DNA of 64,000 nucleotides from an uncultured Methanolobus sp. (GTDB taxonomy: Archaea > Halobacteriota > Methanosarcinia > Methanosarcinales > Methanosarcinaceae): positions 248,001 through 312,000 of the forward strand of contig NZ_OY762426.1 in the NCBI RefSeq assembly GCF_963665675.1, in the 5' to 3' direction. Every line of letters starts with the position of its first letter. Positions within the stretch are counted from its first letter, which is position 1. Shown piece after piece: positions 38,001-44,798 of this stretch. The position numbers and the translations under genes were made by a program. The notes beneath the pieces are model-generated. The model was not told the origin of the DNA. It saw nothing but the letters and a program-made list of their open reading frames with translations, and searched no databases.

Positions 38001-38486
38001 GTCAGCAATAGGGAACCAGAACTTAGTCCAGTATGAATCGGTCTGTGGATCCATTGCAGTTCCTTCTATTGGCTGATAGTCAACCTTGTTAACCATCATA
38101 TAGGTGTATTCTGTCACGATATCATTTGATGTCGCTGCAAATTTGCTTCTGTCTTCAAGCCATACGCGACCCGTTGGTTCCTCGTAGTTTGGAACAAAAT
38201 ATTGTCTTGCGAACACTTTTTCATAGGCGTTGGCGTGGTTAACCACAATTCCATCCTCGAAAAGTGCCGGGTTGAATGTCATGAAGTCCTTGTAAGGTGC
38301 TTCATCACTTAGTGGATCGAACGGTCCTTCAGGCGTTTCGTATGGGAAGTTTGGAGTGGACATTCCGTCTTCACCATATAGCCTGAGTGTATTTACATCT
38401 GCAGCAAAAGCAGTCTGTACCATTGCTATGCTTGTAAGAATGACAATAGCAATAGCTAAGAGCTTCTGCTGGCTTTTAAACTCCAT
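35082..38486 (-). CDS. Large surface protein, two copies of a ~510-residue domain plus C-terminal dockerin
   Basis: 1134 residues. The signal peptide ends at AFAAD, and AGGAGG lies upstream of ATG. Two long tandem copies (about 31-540 and 541-1070) share LRLYGG, PEGPFDPL, DEAP, VWL.DR.KF, YFWFPIADNDD.QIGLDGMD, SGLNSNPL.TLT and IPLLPPFN. The C-terminal 55 residues form a type I dockerin with two calcium loops, DYNEDGHVTIID and DFDNDGDIDIVD, each followed by FAQFA.AY. The repeated domain is not one I recognise; its size and repetition recall archaeal S-layer or sheath proteins. The cohesin gene follows by 17 nt, so the two are co-expressed. Confidence 0.8.
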   Translation of the reverse strand: MEFKSQQKLLAIAIVILTSIAMVQTAFAADVNTLRLYGEDGMSTPNFPYETPEGPFDPLSDEAPYKDFMTFNPALFEDGIVVNHANAYEKVFARQYFVPNYEEPTGRVWLEDRSKFAATSNDIVTEYTYMMVNKVDYQPIEGTAMDPQTDSYWTKFWFPIADNDDDQIGLDGMDADGDGSDDMVHLEMVGDFDTLDQNADGYKDVKIATDSFQLQVGDELQFLDHMVVVKDVAVSGLNSNPLLTLTVDVYYTGNDEPQLIQQNYQASIVPGDYLVASRHTVADSMEPDFDYSWFLRADAVSMNYAYVTVGRRLYQGESFFVDGAEYDVAAIFGSVDDGSWAYDNTVKYITIRNPVPEDYDVDLGELSVIKESVSANEMIPLLPPFNREHIMIDDIDLPVEYTGLIDHTTTCYYGDNTNVPARKLMADALEIYFVDESMEERFDTNLLEILDEGKTEQWQWLDILTKPYQYKEFVYPALPDVDDSYADFILTSSFEAPYTKFCYEQYGCLSMDGLDKRLMFEYDQETGIEDIYVNEIDANTNGLRLYGGSADVNDLMDATFPYSADNPEGPFDPLNDEAPEMDFVTMSPAVYTHDSTVEGVLVNNDDSTEKVFIRQWFDPDYTEPAGEVWLKDRNKFETTTDDIVTEYTYMLTDLNYYPVEGTALDSNDGKHTYFWFPIADNDDAQIGLDGMDINGDEEDDMTYLRAVTDYNDDGRTDIVISSDRFQLQAGVQNEDGINSEIQFLDHKVAVKDIAISGLNSNPLITLTMDIYYTGNDEDQLIEQNYQASIVPGGAVSVGRHVAIVNQPDVFEYPWFITADSASEDYVYVTVGRVLYTGESFFVDGAEYDVAMIYGSTFEGDDCYNSTYVNTFKYITIRNPVPEEAEADLGTLSVIKEPVQPMETIPLLPPFNGEYCMIDDIDLDPYDKTDVTCYYDDNTNIASRVSDLQPALDIYYTGAPETEERFHSNLFELLCECTVLDTSVEQRIYADEYWKWLHIRTLPDEYKEFVYPDVWNWDGTGDYLVTSSFTAPNSDLCEYINEEYRSLGDQRLMFYHDPANGVGLYMNQAEGAVFSGDDGMKGDYNEDGHVTIIDFAQFAKAYNNAANYDDVFDFDNDGDIDIVDFAQFAQAYEFD

Positions 38487-39205
38487 ATTTTCCTATCCTC
38501 CTTATTTTAAGGTATATTTTGAGAGAGTACCACTAACAAGCCATCATTTTGACAAGACTTTGTCTAAATGAGGTTTGTTTAAGGCACCAGATTAAGTTGC
38601 CCTGGACAATAACCCATTGACAACCCCATGAATACTATGAATTTGAATGATATATACTCATAAGAACAAAAAATTCAGAAGTTTTTTTGGTAATATTGTT
38701 CTGTATTATTATTCCTGAACAAAGTTATAAAATTAACAGAAAAAAGAGCCCCTAAACAGAGTAAACACATGCAAGAAAAAAATAGGATGATGCCACCAAT
38801 ATACTGTGAAAATATGTAAACTATATGTAATTTTTCGTTTCAGGGAATACTACATAAGTAAATACCATACTGAATATCCGGACCATATTGCAGCATTGAA
38901 CAATGAATAGAATACTGGAAGCATAAAGAATCTGTGCAGAAATTGCAGAAATATAACAATATTGTAGCAGCTCAACAAGAACGGAGCCGAGATAAAAGAA
39001 ACAGGTCTAATAGCAAACCTGTTCTTTATCTCTTCTTCTCTTTGCTTGCTTGTTGGTGGTACCTGATAGTATAGTGGTACTAAGGATTATGTCCCCTAAA
39101 AAGTTGGGGATGACGGAGACAAATTTCGACCACCTATCCATCCATAGTTTTCAAGTCTAATAAAGTTTAAAGAAACTATTTTGAGGAAGAATGTTTAGTA
39201 TGTGT
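38487..39205. other. Long AT-rich non-coding region upstream of the dockerin operon
   Basis: No supported gene. On the minus strand AGTATATATC near 38650 is a plausible TATA box for the dockerin gene, giving a leader of over 100 nt. A hairpin lies at 38990-39032, and a short one with CCCC/GGGG arms near 39091-39107 (GTCCCCTAAAAAGTTGGGGATG). The rest shows nothing recognisable. Confidence 0.5.
38990..39032. terminator. Long hairpin
   Basis: GAGATAAAAGAAACAGGT and ACCTGTTCTTTATCTC pair along their length with two bulges around a 10-nt loop. Pyrimidine-rich TTCTTCTCTTT follows on the plus strand. It may terminate transcripts entering from the Sua5 side or stand alone. Confidence 0.35.
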
Positions 39206-39397
39206 TATAGAGACTGTCGGAAAAGTCCCCGCACAAGACAATTTCTGACATGTGAGCAGAGTTAAATAGTCTGGAACTATAATAAAATCAGCATCAATAG
39301 TCGTCTTAAAGAAAATTAGAATTAATGTGTACTTAACAATTGTTGCTATAATTAATCCTGATATTCATACAAACCGACTTTTCCGACAGTCTCTATA
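39206..39397. mobile_element. 192-bp MITE with perfect 22-bp inverted ends
   Basis: Bases 39206-39227 (TATAGAGACTGTCGGAAAAG plus TC) and 39376-39397 are exact inverted copies. There is no coding frame inside. The outermost TATA may include a TA target duplication. GAGACTGTCGGAAAAGTC-type ends are known for some IS5-like elements of Methanosarcinaceae (from memory), so this is probably a non-autonomous derivative. Confidence 0.75.
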
Positions 39398-39477
39398 AGC
39401 AAAAATTGCACAGATTGATGGATTTGCTAAGCTGCAAATCAAAGTGAAAATAATCACCTTTCTAAAACATCAAAGCT

Positions 39478-39711
39478 TTACTTTTGGGATTTCATTTGTT
39501 GTCTGGCAATCATGCCCGTAATTGTAGTGTACGCAAATATGATAACCCCAAGCCAGATAAGAGGGTCTCCTATGTTTCCCTTGCCAAAGTAGATAAAGGA
39601 AAGACCTGCACCAAGAATAAGGATGTTTACTTTGAGTAGTCCCTTGTTTCTTTTAAGGATTGCTATATTTTTTTGTCGGTTTTGTATCTGACTTTTCTTT
39701 TCTTTATTCAT
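39478..39711 (-). CDS. Small two-helix membrane protein
   Basis: 77 residues: a basic N-terminus (MNKEKKSQIQNRQKNIAILK), two hydrophobic helices (VNILILGAGLSFIYFG and DPLIWLGVIIFAYTTITGMI) and a basic tail. It starts 4 nt after the sua5 stop, so it is in the same operon. No family assigned. Confidence 0.6.
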   Translation of the reverse strand: MNKEKKSQIQNRQKNIAILKRNKGLLKVNILILGAGLSFIYFGKGNIGDPLIWLGVIIFAYTTITGMIARQQMKSQK

Positions 39712-39715
39712 GTAA

Positions 39716-40771
39716 TCACTGAACCTTGATTATCATATCTGCCGCCTTGCGAAGCCTGTTAAACACGGCTGCACCAATTCCCCTTGAATCAAATGAACCA
39801 TCTACTATAATGATATCTACATTCCTCAAATCAAGGTCTCGAAGACCAAAAAAGAGATATTTTGCTGCCTGTTCGGGTTTATTCTTACTACCAATGGAGA
39901 ATGATTCTATACCAGAAAAATCATTTTCGGACTCGTCAGTAAGCATCAGGCCGGTTTTTGCATCTCTCATGTTCAGGTCTTCAAGAAGTTCCTTTATCCG
40001 TTTAACAACTGCAGAATGCTCACCTTCCACCAGAATTACACCTGCTCTGGGAGAATAGTGAGTATATTTCATTCCTGGTGAACGAACGGTCTCGCTTTCA
40101 GGATGGACTTTGTCATCGTAGGCAATCTTCACTCCTCCAACGCATTCCTCAAGTTCTTCCCTGCTGATCTTTCCCGGACGCAGTATCGCAGGTATCTCGG
40201 AAGTTACGTCAATAACAGTTGATTCAAGCCCTATTGTTGCGTCGCCTCCATCAACAACAGCATCGATTCTCCCTGAAAGATCCGCAATAACATGTCCAGA
40301 GGATGTCGGGCTTGGTTTTCCGGAAAGGTTTGCACTTGGTGCTGCCAGGGTTTTTCCTGATCTTTTGATCAGCTCGATTGCAATTTGATTTTCAGGAAAC
40401 CTTATTGCAACAGTATCAAGTCCGCCTGTAGTGACATCGGGAACTATGTCTGTTCTTTCCATAATTATAGTAAGAGGACCAGGCCAGAACCTGTCCATTA
40501 ACAATGATGCTTTTTCAGGAATATCAAGTACAAGTGGTTTGCAGTCTTCCCTGGAAGCAACATGGACTATAAGTGGATTATCAGCTGGTCTGCCTTTTGC
40601 TTCAAATATCTGCATTACAGCTTTTTCGTCAAGAGCATCGGCTCCAAGCCCATATACGGTCTCAGTGGGAAAAGCAACAGTTCCACCTTGCGCCAGTATT
40701 TTCGCCGCTTCATCAAGTGGGGCGGATTCAAGTTTTCCACTTACGTAAAAGATCTTTGTTTCTTTTGTCAT
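39716..40771 (-). CDS. sua5: Threonylcarbamoyl-AMP synthase (Sua5/YwlC family)
   Basis: 351 residues. The N-terminal YrdC domain (about 15-205) has PTETVYGLGADA, FEAKGRPADNPLIVH, RFWPGPLT, TVAIRFPENQIA and APSANLSGKPSPT. A Sua5 C-terminal domain follows, from SPGMKYTHYSPRAGVILVEG on. The enzyme makes threonylcarbamoyl-AMP from Thr, bicarbonate and ATP for the tRNA t6A37 modification completed by the KEOPS complex. Length and two-domain build are normal for the archaeal form. Confidence 0.94.
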   Translation of the reverse strand: MTKETKIFYVSGKLESAPLDEAAKILAQGGTVAFPTETVYGLGADALDEKAVMQIFEAKGRPADNPLIVHVASREDCKPLVLDIPEKASLLMDRFWPGPLTIIMERTDIVPDVTTGGLDTVAIRFPENQIAIELIKRSGKTLAAPSANLSGKPSPTSSGHVIADLSGRIDAVVDGGDATIGLESTVIDVTSEIPAILRPGKISREELEECVGGVKIAYDDKVHPESETVRSPGMKYTHYSPRAGVILVEGEHSAVVKRIKELLEDLNMRDAKTGLMLTDESENDFSGIESFSIGSKNKPEQAAKYLFFGLRDLDLRNVDIIIVDGSFDSRGIGAAVFNRLRKAADMIIKVQ

Positions 40772-40978
40772 GTTTCAATAAGCACTTAAGAGTTATTTAA
40801 GAAGCATATTATAAGATATAAATGCAAAGGAATGTAACCTATTGAACCATAATGCTCATAAGGTTTTTGTTCACCTGTAGTGAAAATGTACATTAAATTA
40901 GAGAGACAGTTATGTCATTATCAGGATGATATTATCCTTTTCAGGCACAAATCTGTTTTGTACATGATTTATAGGCAA
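40772..40978. other. Non-coding spacer upstream of sua5
   Basis: AT-rich, no supported gene. It should hold the sua5 promoter on the minus strand; AAGATATAAATGC near 40815 gives TATA-like elements on either strand. Nothing else recognised. Confidence 0.3.
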
Positions 40979-41075
40979 CACTTATATACGATCATTTCGT
41001 CTAGGCACGAAGTGAGCGGGTCTGTTTTTAACCCCACTCCCACACTAACCCCCACTCCCCAACCCGCTCACTGAT
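40979..41075 (+). ncRNA. Candidate small RNA: TATA box plus closed hairpin with C-rich loop
   Basis: ACTTATATAC (about 40979-40988) is a good TATA box. At the expected start distance a perfect 11-bp stem begins: AGTGAGCGGGT (41011-41021) pairs with ACCCGCTCACT (41062-41072). The 40-nt loop is almost only pyrimidine and A, with CCCC/ACTCCC repeats. The opposite strand therefore carries several G-runs that could form a G-quadruplex. The loop's CUCC motifs could pair with Shine-Dalgarno GGAG. No coding role seen. Confidence 0.35.
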
Positions 41076-41305
41076 AATAATGGGAACTAATTAATCACGA
41101 TTCAACATTAATTATGAGAGTTAACTTCGTATATACAGATTCCATCTCGCAATTAAGGATTAGAAATCAAAATTATCATTTCCATGATGATTTCAAGAAC
41201 AAACTCTTAAATCTAGCACAAGACATTGATTATTTAGAAAATCAAAAAAAGATGATGAAAGAAGCTTCTGTGCAAAATTATGCACCTGCTCCTTCATTAT
41301 TTAAA

Positions 41306-41677
41306 TTAGTCATCTTCTGGTGGTGGACAGGCTGCATCGCAGGCTTTTCCATACTCATCGATAACTGATTCCTTGCACAGGCCAACACCGTGCCTGTGAG
41401 CTGCACGGCTGATCATATGGGCTGCAACCGGAGACGTAACCAGAATGAAGAGTGCTACTGTTAATGCCTTAACACCCATTGGTGAAAAGCCTACTTTAAG
41501 CAATATACTTAGCATTACGCCAAAAGCACCCAGTGTACCAATCTTTGTAGTAGTGTGCAGCCTGTTATACACATCAGGAAGACGTGCAAGTCCGAGCATT
41601 GCAAGGAATACGAAGAAAAGTCCTATTATAAGGACTGCATCGCTCAACATTTCCAGAGCCATTGATAATGTACTCAA
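41306..41677 (-). CDS. mrpG: Na+/H+ antiporter subunit MrpG
   Basis: 123 residues with three membrane helices. The RLPDVYNRLHTTTKIGTLGAFG motif is the MrpG/MnhG/PhaG signature. It is a small subunit of the multi-subunit Mrp complex that exchanges Na+ and H+ across the membrane. Last gene of the operon; its ATG overlaps the mrpF stop by 4 nt. The C-terminal tail is Cys-containing and acidic (CDAACPPPEDD). Confidence 0.93.
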   Translation of the reverse strand: MSTLSMALEMLSDAVLIIGLFFVFLAMLGLARLPDVYNRLHTTTKIGTLGAFGVMLSILLKVGFSPMGVKALTVALFILVTSPVAAHMISRAAHRHGVGLCKESVIDEYGKACDAACPPPEDD

Positions 41678-41934
41678 AATACCACTCCTTCATCAAGATA
41701 TTTTGCAATCGTAAGCGTTCCTACAAATGAGATTACAGCAAGCACAAGTGCCACATCCATGAAGAAAACAGACTCTTTTACATATGAGTAGATACCAAGC
41801 ATGACAACAATGATCGTTGTCATTGCATCCAGGGCTACCACCCTGTCAGGAATTGTTGGTCCTTTGATAACCCTGTAAAGACAGGGAATAAAGGATATTA
41901 CCATGAAGATTAGTGAATATTCAAGCAGGTTCAT
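41674..41934 (-). CDS. mrpF: Na+/H+ antiporter subunit MrpF
   Basis: 86 residues with three helices. RVIKGPTIPDRVVALDAMTT is the MrpF hallmark, with the conserved Asp in DRVVALD. It is a small membrane subunit of the Mrp complex. It overlaps both neighbours by 4 nt (ATGA-type coupling). Confidence 0.94.
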   Translation of the reverse strand: MNLLEYSLIFMVISFIPCLYRVIKGPTIPDRVVALDAMTTIIVVMLGIYSYVKESVFFMDVALVLAVISFVGTLTIAKYLDEGVVF

Positions 41935-42425
41935 TCGAATGCCTCCATTGTATATTTTTCCAGATCCTCTTTTATGGACTGGGCTACTCCCTCCGGATCA
42001 GTTGCATCTATAGCATGCACATACAGGATGGACTTATCCTCAGATACATCAATTGTCAGTGTACCGGGTGTAAGAGTAATGGTATTTGCAATGGCAGTTA
42101 TACCAATGTCAGTTTTGGAATCAATTGGTACTGCAATGATACCCGGTTTAATATCTATCTTTGGCTGCAGTACTATCTTTGCGACCATGACATTTGCCTT
42201 TATGATCTCCACAATAAGCACGTAGAGGAACTTTATCTGGGCAGGTATCTTCTTTATTGCTTTGCTGAAAGAGAACTCAAGGTCAAATGGGTACAGGACC
42301 TTGAACGGCCTGATAATGAATGGCGAAATAATAAGTCCCAGTATGAAGTTGTTAACACTTACAGTACCGTGGACAAAACACCATACAAGAGCAAGTATAG
42401 TTGAGTAGGCAAAATATCTCTTCAT
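41931..42425 (-). CDS. mrpE: Na+/H+ antiporter subunit MrpE
   Basis: 164 residues: two N-terminal helices and a soluble domain ending the sequence. VEIIKANVMVAKIVLQPKIDIKPGI and TLTPGTLTIDVSEDKSILYVHAID are the MrpE pattern. The subunit is needed for assembly or activity of Mrp. Coupled by 4-nt overlaps to mrpD and mrpF. Confidence 0.94.
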   Translation of the reverse strand: MKRYFAYSTILALVWCFVHGTVSVNNFILGLIISPFIIRPFKVLYPFDLEFSFSKAIKKIPAQIKFLYVLIVEIIKANVMVAKIVLQPKIDIKPGIIAVPIDSKTDIGITAIANTITLTPGTLTIDVSEDKSILYVHAIDATDPEGVAQSIKEDLEKYTMEAFE

Positions 42426-43960
42426 CTTACCACCCTCGTCATTACAGCATCAATATACGGTTGCGGATCAAGTATCTGATGGGCTGTTGCGTTTGCAAGT
42501 GCTATCAGCGGTTCTGCATATACTCCGAATGCTACAACAGTCAGTGCTAGCACAACTATTGGAAATGCCATCAGAACTGACGTTCCGTGATGAGAATATT
42601 CCCCATACTTTTCAACATCCCTTTTCTCTCCCCAGAACATGAGCAACATTGCCCTGAACATGTAGAAAAGAGTGAATATTGCAAAGAAGAGTGCGATTCC
42701 TATTGCAAAATAATATTGTTCACCAATTCCTGCATCGAAAAGACTGAGCTTGGCAAAGAAACCTCCAAGTGGTGGCATTCCTGCAATTGACATTGCTCCT
42801 ACAAGGAACATAAGTGACATCAGTGGTGCACTATCAACCATGCCGCCCATTTTTCTCATGTCTCTGGTTCCTGCATGGTGAATGATTCCACCTGAGGTAA
42901 GGAAAAGCATTGACTTTGCTATTGCGTGGTTTGCAAGATAAACAAGTGCTGCTGTTATTCCATAGATGCTTCCAAAGCTGATACCAAGGAAAACATAACC
43001 TATCTGACTTACACTGGAATATGCAAGCAGACGTTTTACATCTGTCTGTGACACTGCTGAAATTGCTCCTACAACAATGGTTGCCAGTGCAAGATACATA
43101 ATAACTGGCTTGAAAATATCAAGTGTATCAATGAATATAAGGAAGAACACCCTGAGCATTCCGTATGCTCCTACTTTGATAAGCACACCACTAAGCATTG
43201 CGCTTATGGGTGAGGGTGCTGTGGGGTGCACATCCGGAAGCCAGTAGTGGAGCGGGAAAATTGCAGCCTTGTTACCAAAGACCACAACGAACATCAAAGC
43301 AATGGCAAAAACATGCCATGGAAGTGTTCCTGCTGCACTCATTGCACTGAGCTTGACTGAGATATCAGCCATGTTCAGAGTTCCTGTTGTTGCGTAAAGT
43401 GAAGATACTGCAATGAGCATCACAATGGAACTTATCATGTTGAGCACGAGGTACTTGAAAGTAGCTTCCATCTTATCGGAACTCTTAGTCACACCACCCT
43501 CCTCATTTGCAATAACAAGTCCACATGATGAAAGCAGAAGTATCTCAAAGAATACGAAAAGGTTGAAGATATCACCTGTGAGGAATGATCCGTTCAGTCC
43601 TGCCACAAGCAGACTGAAAAGCGGATAGTAGGACGCACTCAGTGACTTTTTCTCAATGTAATCAAGTGAATATATCAGCGCAAGGAATGATACGAATGAT
43701 GTGAGCACAACCATTCCTGAACTCAGCAGGTCAGCTACCAGTATAATTCCGTATTTTCCCCATTCTCCTACTTCATAAGCCTGAATCCCACCTGACCATA
43801 CCTGTGAAAGCAGAATAACACTCAGGATCAGCATTGCAAATGAAACTGCAACGCTTATTGCTTTCTGTATGCCAGGCTGTTTCCTGAGAAGTATCATAAG
43901 TGCAGCCACAAGTATTGGAGTGGCTATCAATATGATAGGAATGTGAGTTGACAGGTTCAT
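42422..43960 (-). CDS. mrpD: Na+/H+ antiporter subunit MrpD
   Basis: 512 residues, about 14 helices, related to proton-pumping subunits NuoL/M/N of complex I. Key features: FFEILLLSSCGLVI with the membrane Glu, AIFPLHYWLPDVHPTAPSPISA, and LLAYSSVSQIGYVFLG. It forms one of the ion paths of Mrp together with MrpA. Gene order A-G identifies it as MrpD. Confidence 0.94.
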   Translation of the reverse strand: MNLSTHIPIILIATPILVAALMILLRKQPGIQKAISVAVSFAMLILSVILLSQVWSGGIQAYEVGEWGKYGIILVADLLSSGMVVLTSFVSFLALIYSLDYIEKKSLSASYYPLFSLLVAGLNGSFLTGDIFNLFVFFEILLLSSCGLVIANEEGGVTKSSDKMEATFKYLVLNMISSIVMLIAVSSLYATTGTLNMADISVKLSAMSAAGTLPWHVFAIALMFVVVFGNKAAIFPLHYWLPDVHPTAPSPISAMLSGVLIKVGAYGMLRVFFLIFIDTLDIFKPVIMYLALATIVVGAISAVSQTDVKRLLAYSSVSQIGYVFLGISFGSIYGITAALVYLANHAIAKSMLFLTSGGIIHHAGTRDMRKMGGMVDSAPLMSLMFLVGAMSIAGMPPLGGFFAKLSLFDAGIGEQYYFAIGIALFFAIFTLFYMFRAMLLMFWGEKRDVEKYGEYSHHGTSVLMAFPIVVLALTVVAFGVYAEPLIALANATAHQILDPQPYIDAVMTRVVR

Positions 43961-44385
43961 CCCCAGAGCCTCCTGAGTTCCCTTATGTCAGTTGTTCCAT
44001 ATTCCTCGTAAATGCGGTATGCAAGGATCAATATGAATGCTGTTGTAGCCAGGCTTATTACAATGGCTGTCAGTACAAGAGCCTGTACAAGAGGATCAAC
44101 ATAATCGACCTGATGACCTGCTTCTATAATAGGTGCAAGTATTCCCTGAGAAAGAGAATCTGTGAAGATGCTTCCTGTTGCCTCTGCAGCTCCGTGTCCA
44201 CCATCATCTGTAATTATTGGCACTTTTGTTCCGGAGAAAACTCCTGCTGAAACTATCAGAAGGTTCACTGCATGTGAAAGGACACCAAGTCCGATAATAA
44301 CCCTGACAATATCACGGCGAAGTATAAGGAAAGTACCGATACCGAACAGAATTGCTATTGTGAGAGAAAGCAATGTATTGTTCAT
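43957..44385 (-). CDS. mrpC: Na+/H+ antiporter subunit MrpC
   Basis: 142 residues, three helices, homologous to NuoK. VRVIIGLGVLSHAVNLLIVSAG holds the NuoK-type core, and DPLVQALVLTAIVISLATTAF is the C-terminal MrpC signature. A longer loop with a Gly/His/Glu-containing stretch (DDGGHGAAEATGS) separates helices 2 and 3. Overlaps neighbours by 4 nt. Confidence 0.94.
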   Translation of the reverse strand: MNNTLLSLTIAILFGIGTFLILRRDIVRVIIGLGVLSHAVNLLIVSAGVFSGTKVPIITDDGGHGAAEATGSIFTDSLSQGILAPIIEAGHQVDYVDPLVQALVLTAIVISLATTAFILILAYRIYEEYGTTDIRELRRLWG

Positions 44386-44798
44386 TCATCATCACCTACG
44401 TTTTTGAAAATGGAAAGCAATCCTCCGATTACCACGAAATAAACTCCTATATCAAAAAGACCGGCCGACACCAGTTCTATCTCTCCGAAGAATGGCAGGT
44501 GGACAAATTCCACAGCACTCCTGAAGAAGTTGTGTGAGAAGGCAATTGCTGAGAAAGCTGTAAGTGCAGCCAGCAATAAGCCAAAACCAAACCAGTTGCC
44601 CCAGTCCGGGTTAAAGAATGATTTTATGTAATCAAGACCGAATGCCACGTATGTCAGTGCGATAACTGAAGCGAACATGACACCACCAATGAATCCTCCT
44701 CCGGGATTATTGTGTCCCGCAAGTAAGAGTGAGATTGAGAAGAGGATGACCAAAGGCAAGCATATCTTTGTTATTGTTTTTGTAATCAGGGTTGTCAT
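44382..44798 (-). CDS. mrpB: Na+/H+ antiporter subunit MrpB
   Basis: 138 residues, four helices. LLAGHNNPGGGFIGGVMFASV is the family signature (GH..PGGGF.GG). The C-terminus has LPFFGEIELVSAGLFDIGVYFVV, as in the MnhB domain. It follows mrpA with a 4-nt overlap. Confidence 0.94.
   Translation of the reverse strand: MTTLITKTITKICLPLVILFSISLLLAGHNNPGGGFIGGVMFASVIALTYVAFGLDYIKSFFNPDWGNWFGFGLLLAALTAFSAIAFSHNFFRSAVEFVHLPFFGEIELVSAGLFDIGVYFVVIGGLLSIFKNVGDDE

Noticed and set aside
40979..41075. CRISPR-like or tRNA reading of the C-rich hairpin
   Set aside because: There is only one stem, no repeated spacer pattern, and no cloverleaf with T-loop GTTCRA.
41114..41368. 84-codon plus-strand reading frame
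   Set aside because: Its last 20 codons are antisense to mrpG, there is no ribosome site, and the peptide has no recognisable domain. Not convincing enough to call.
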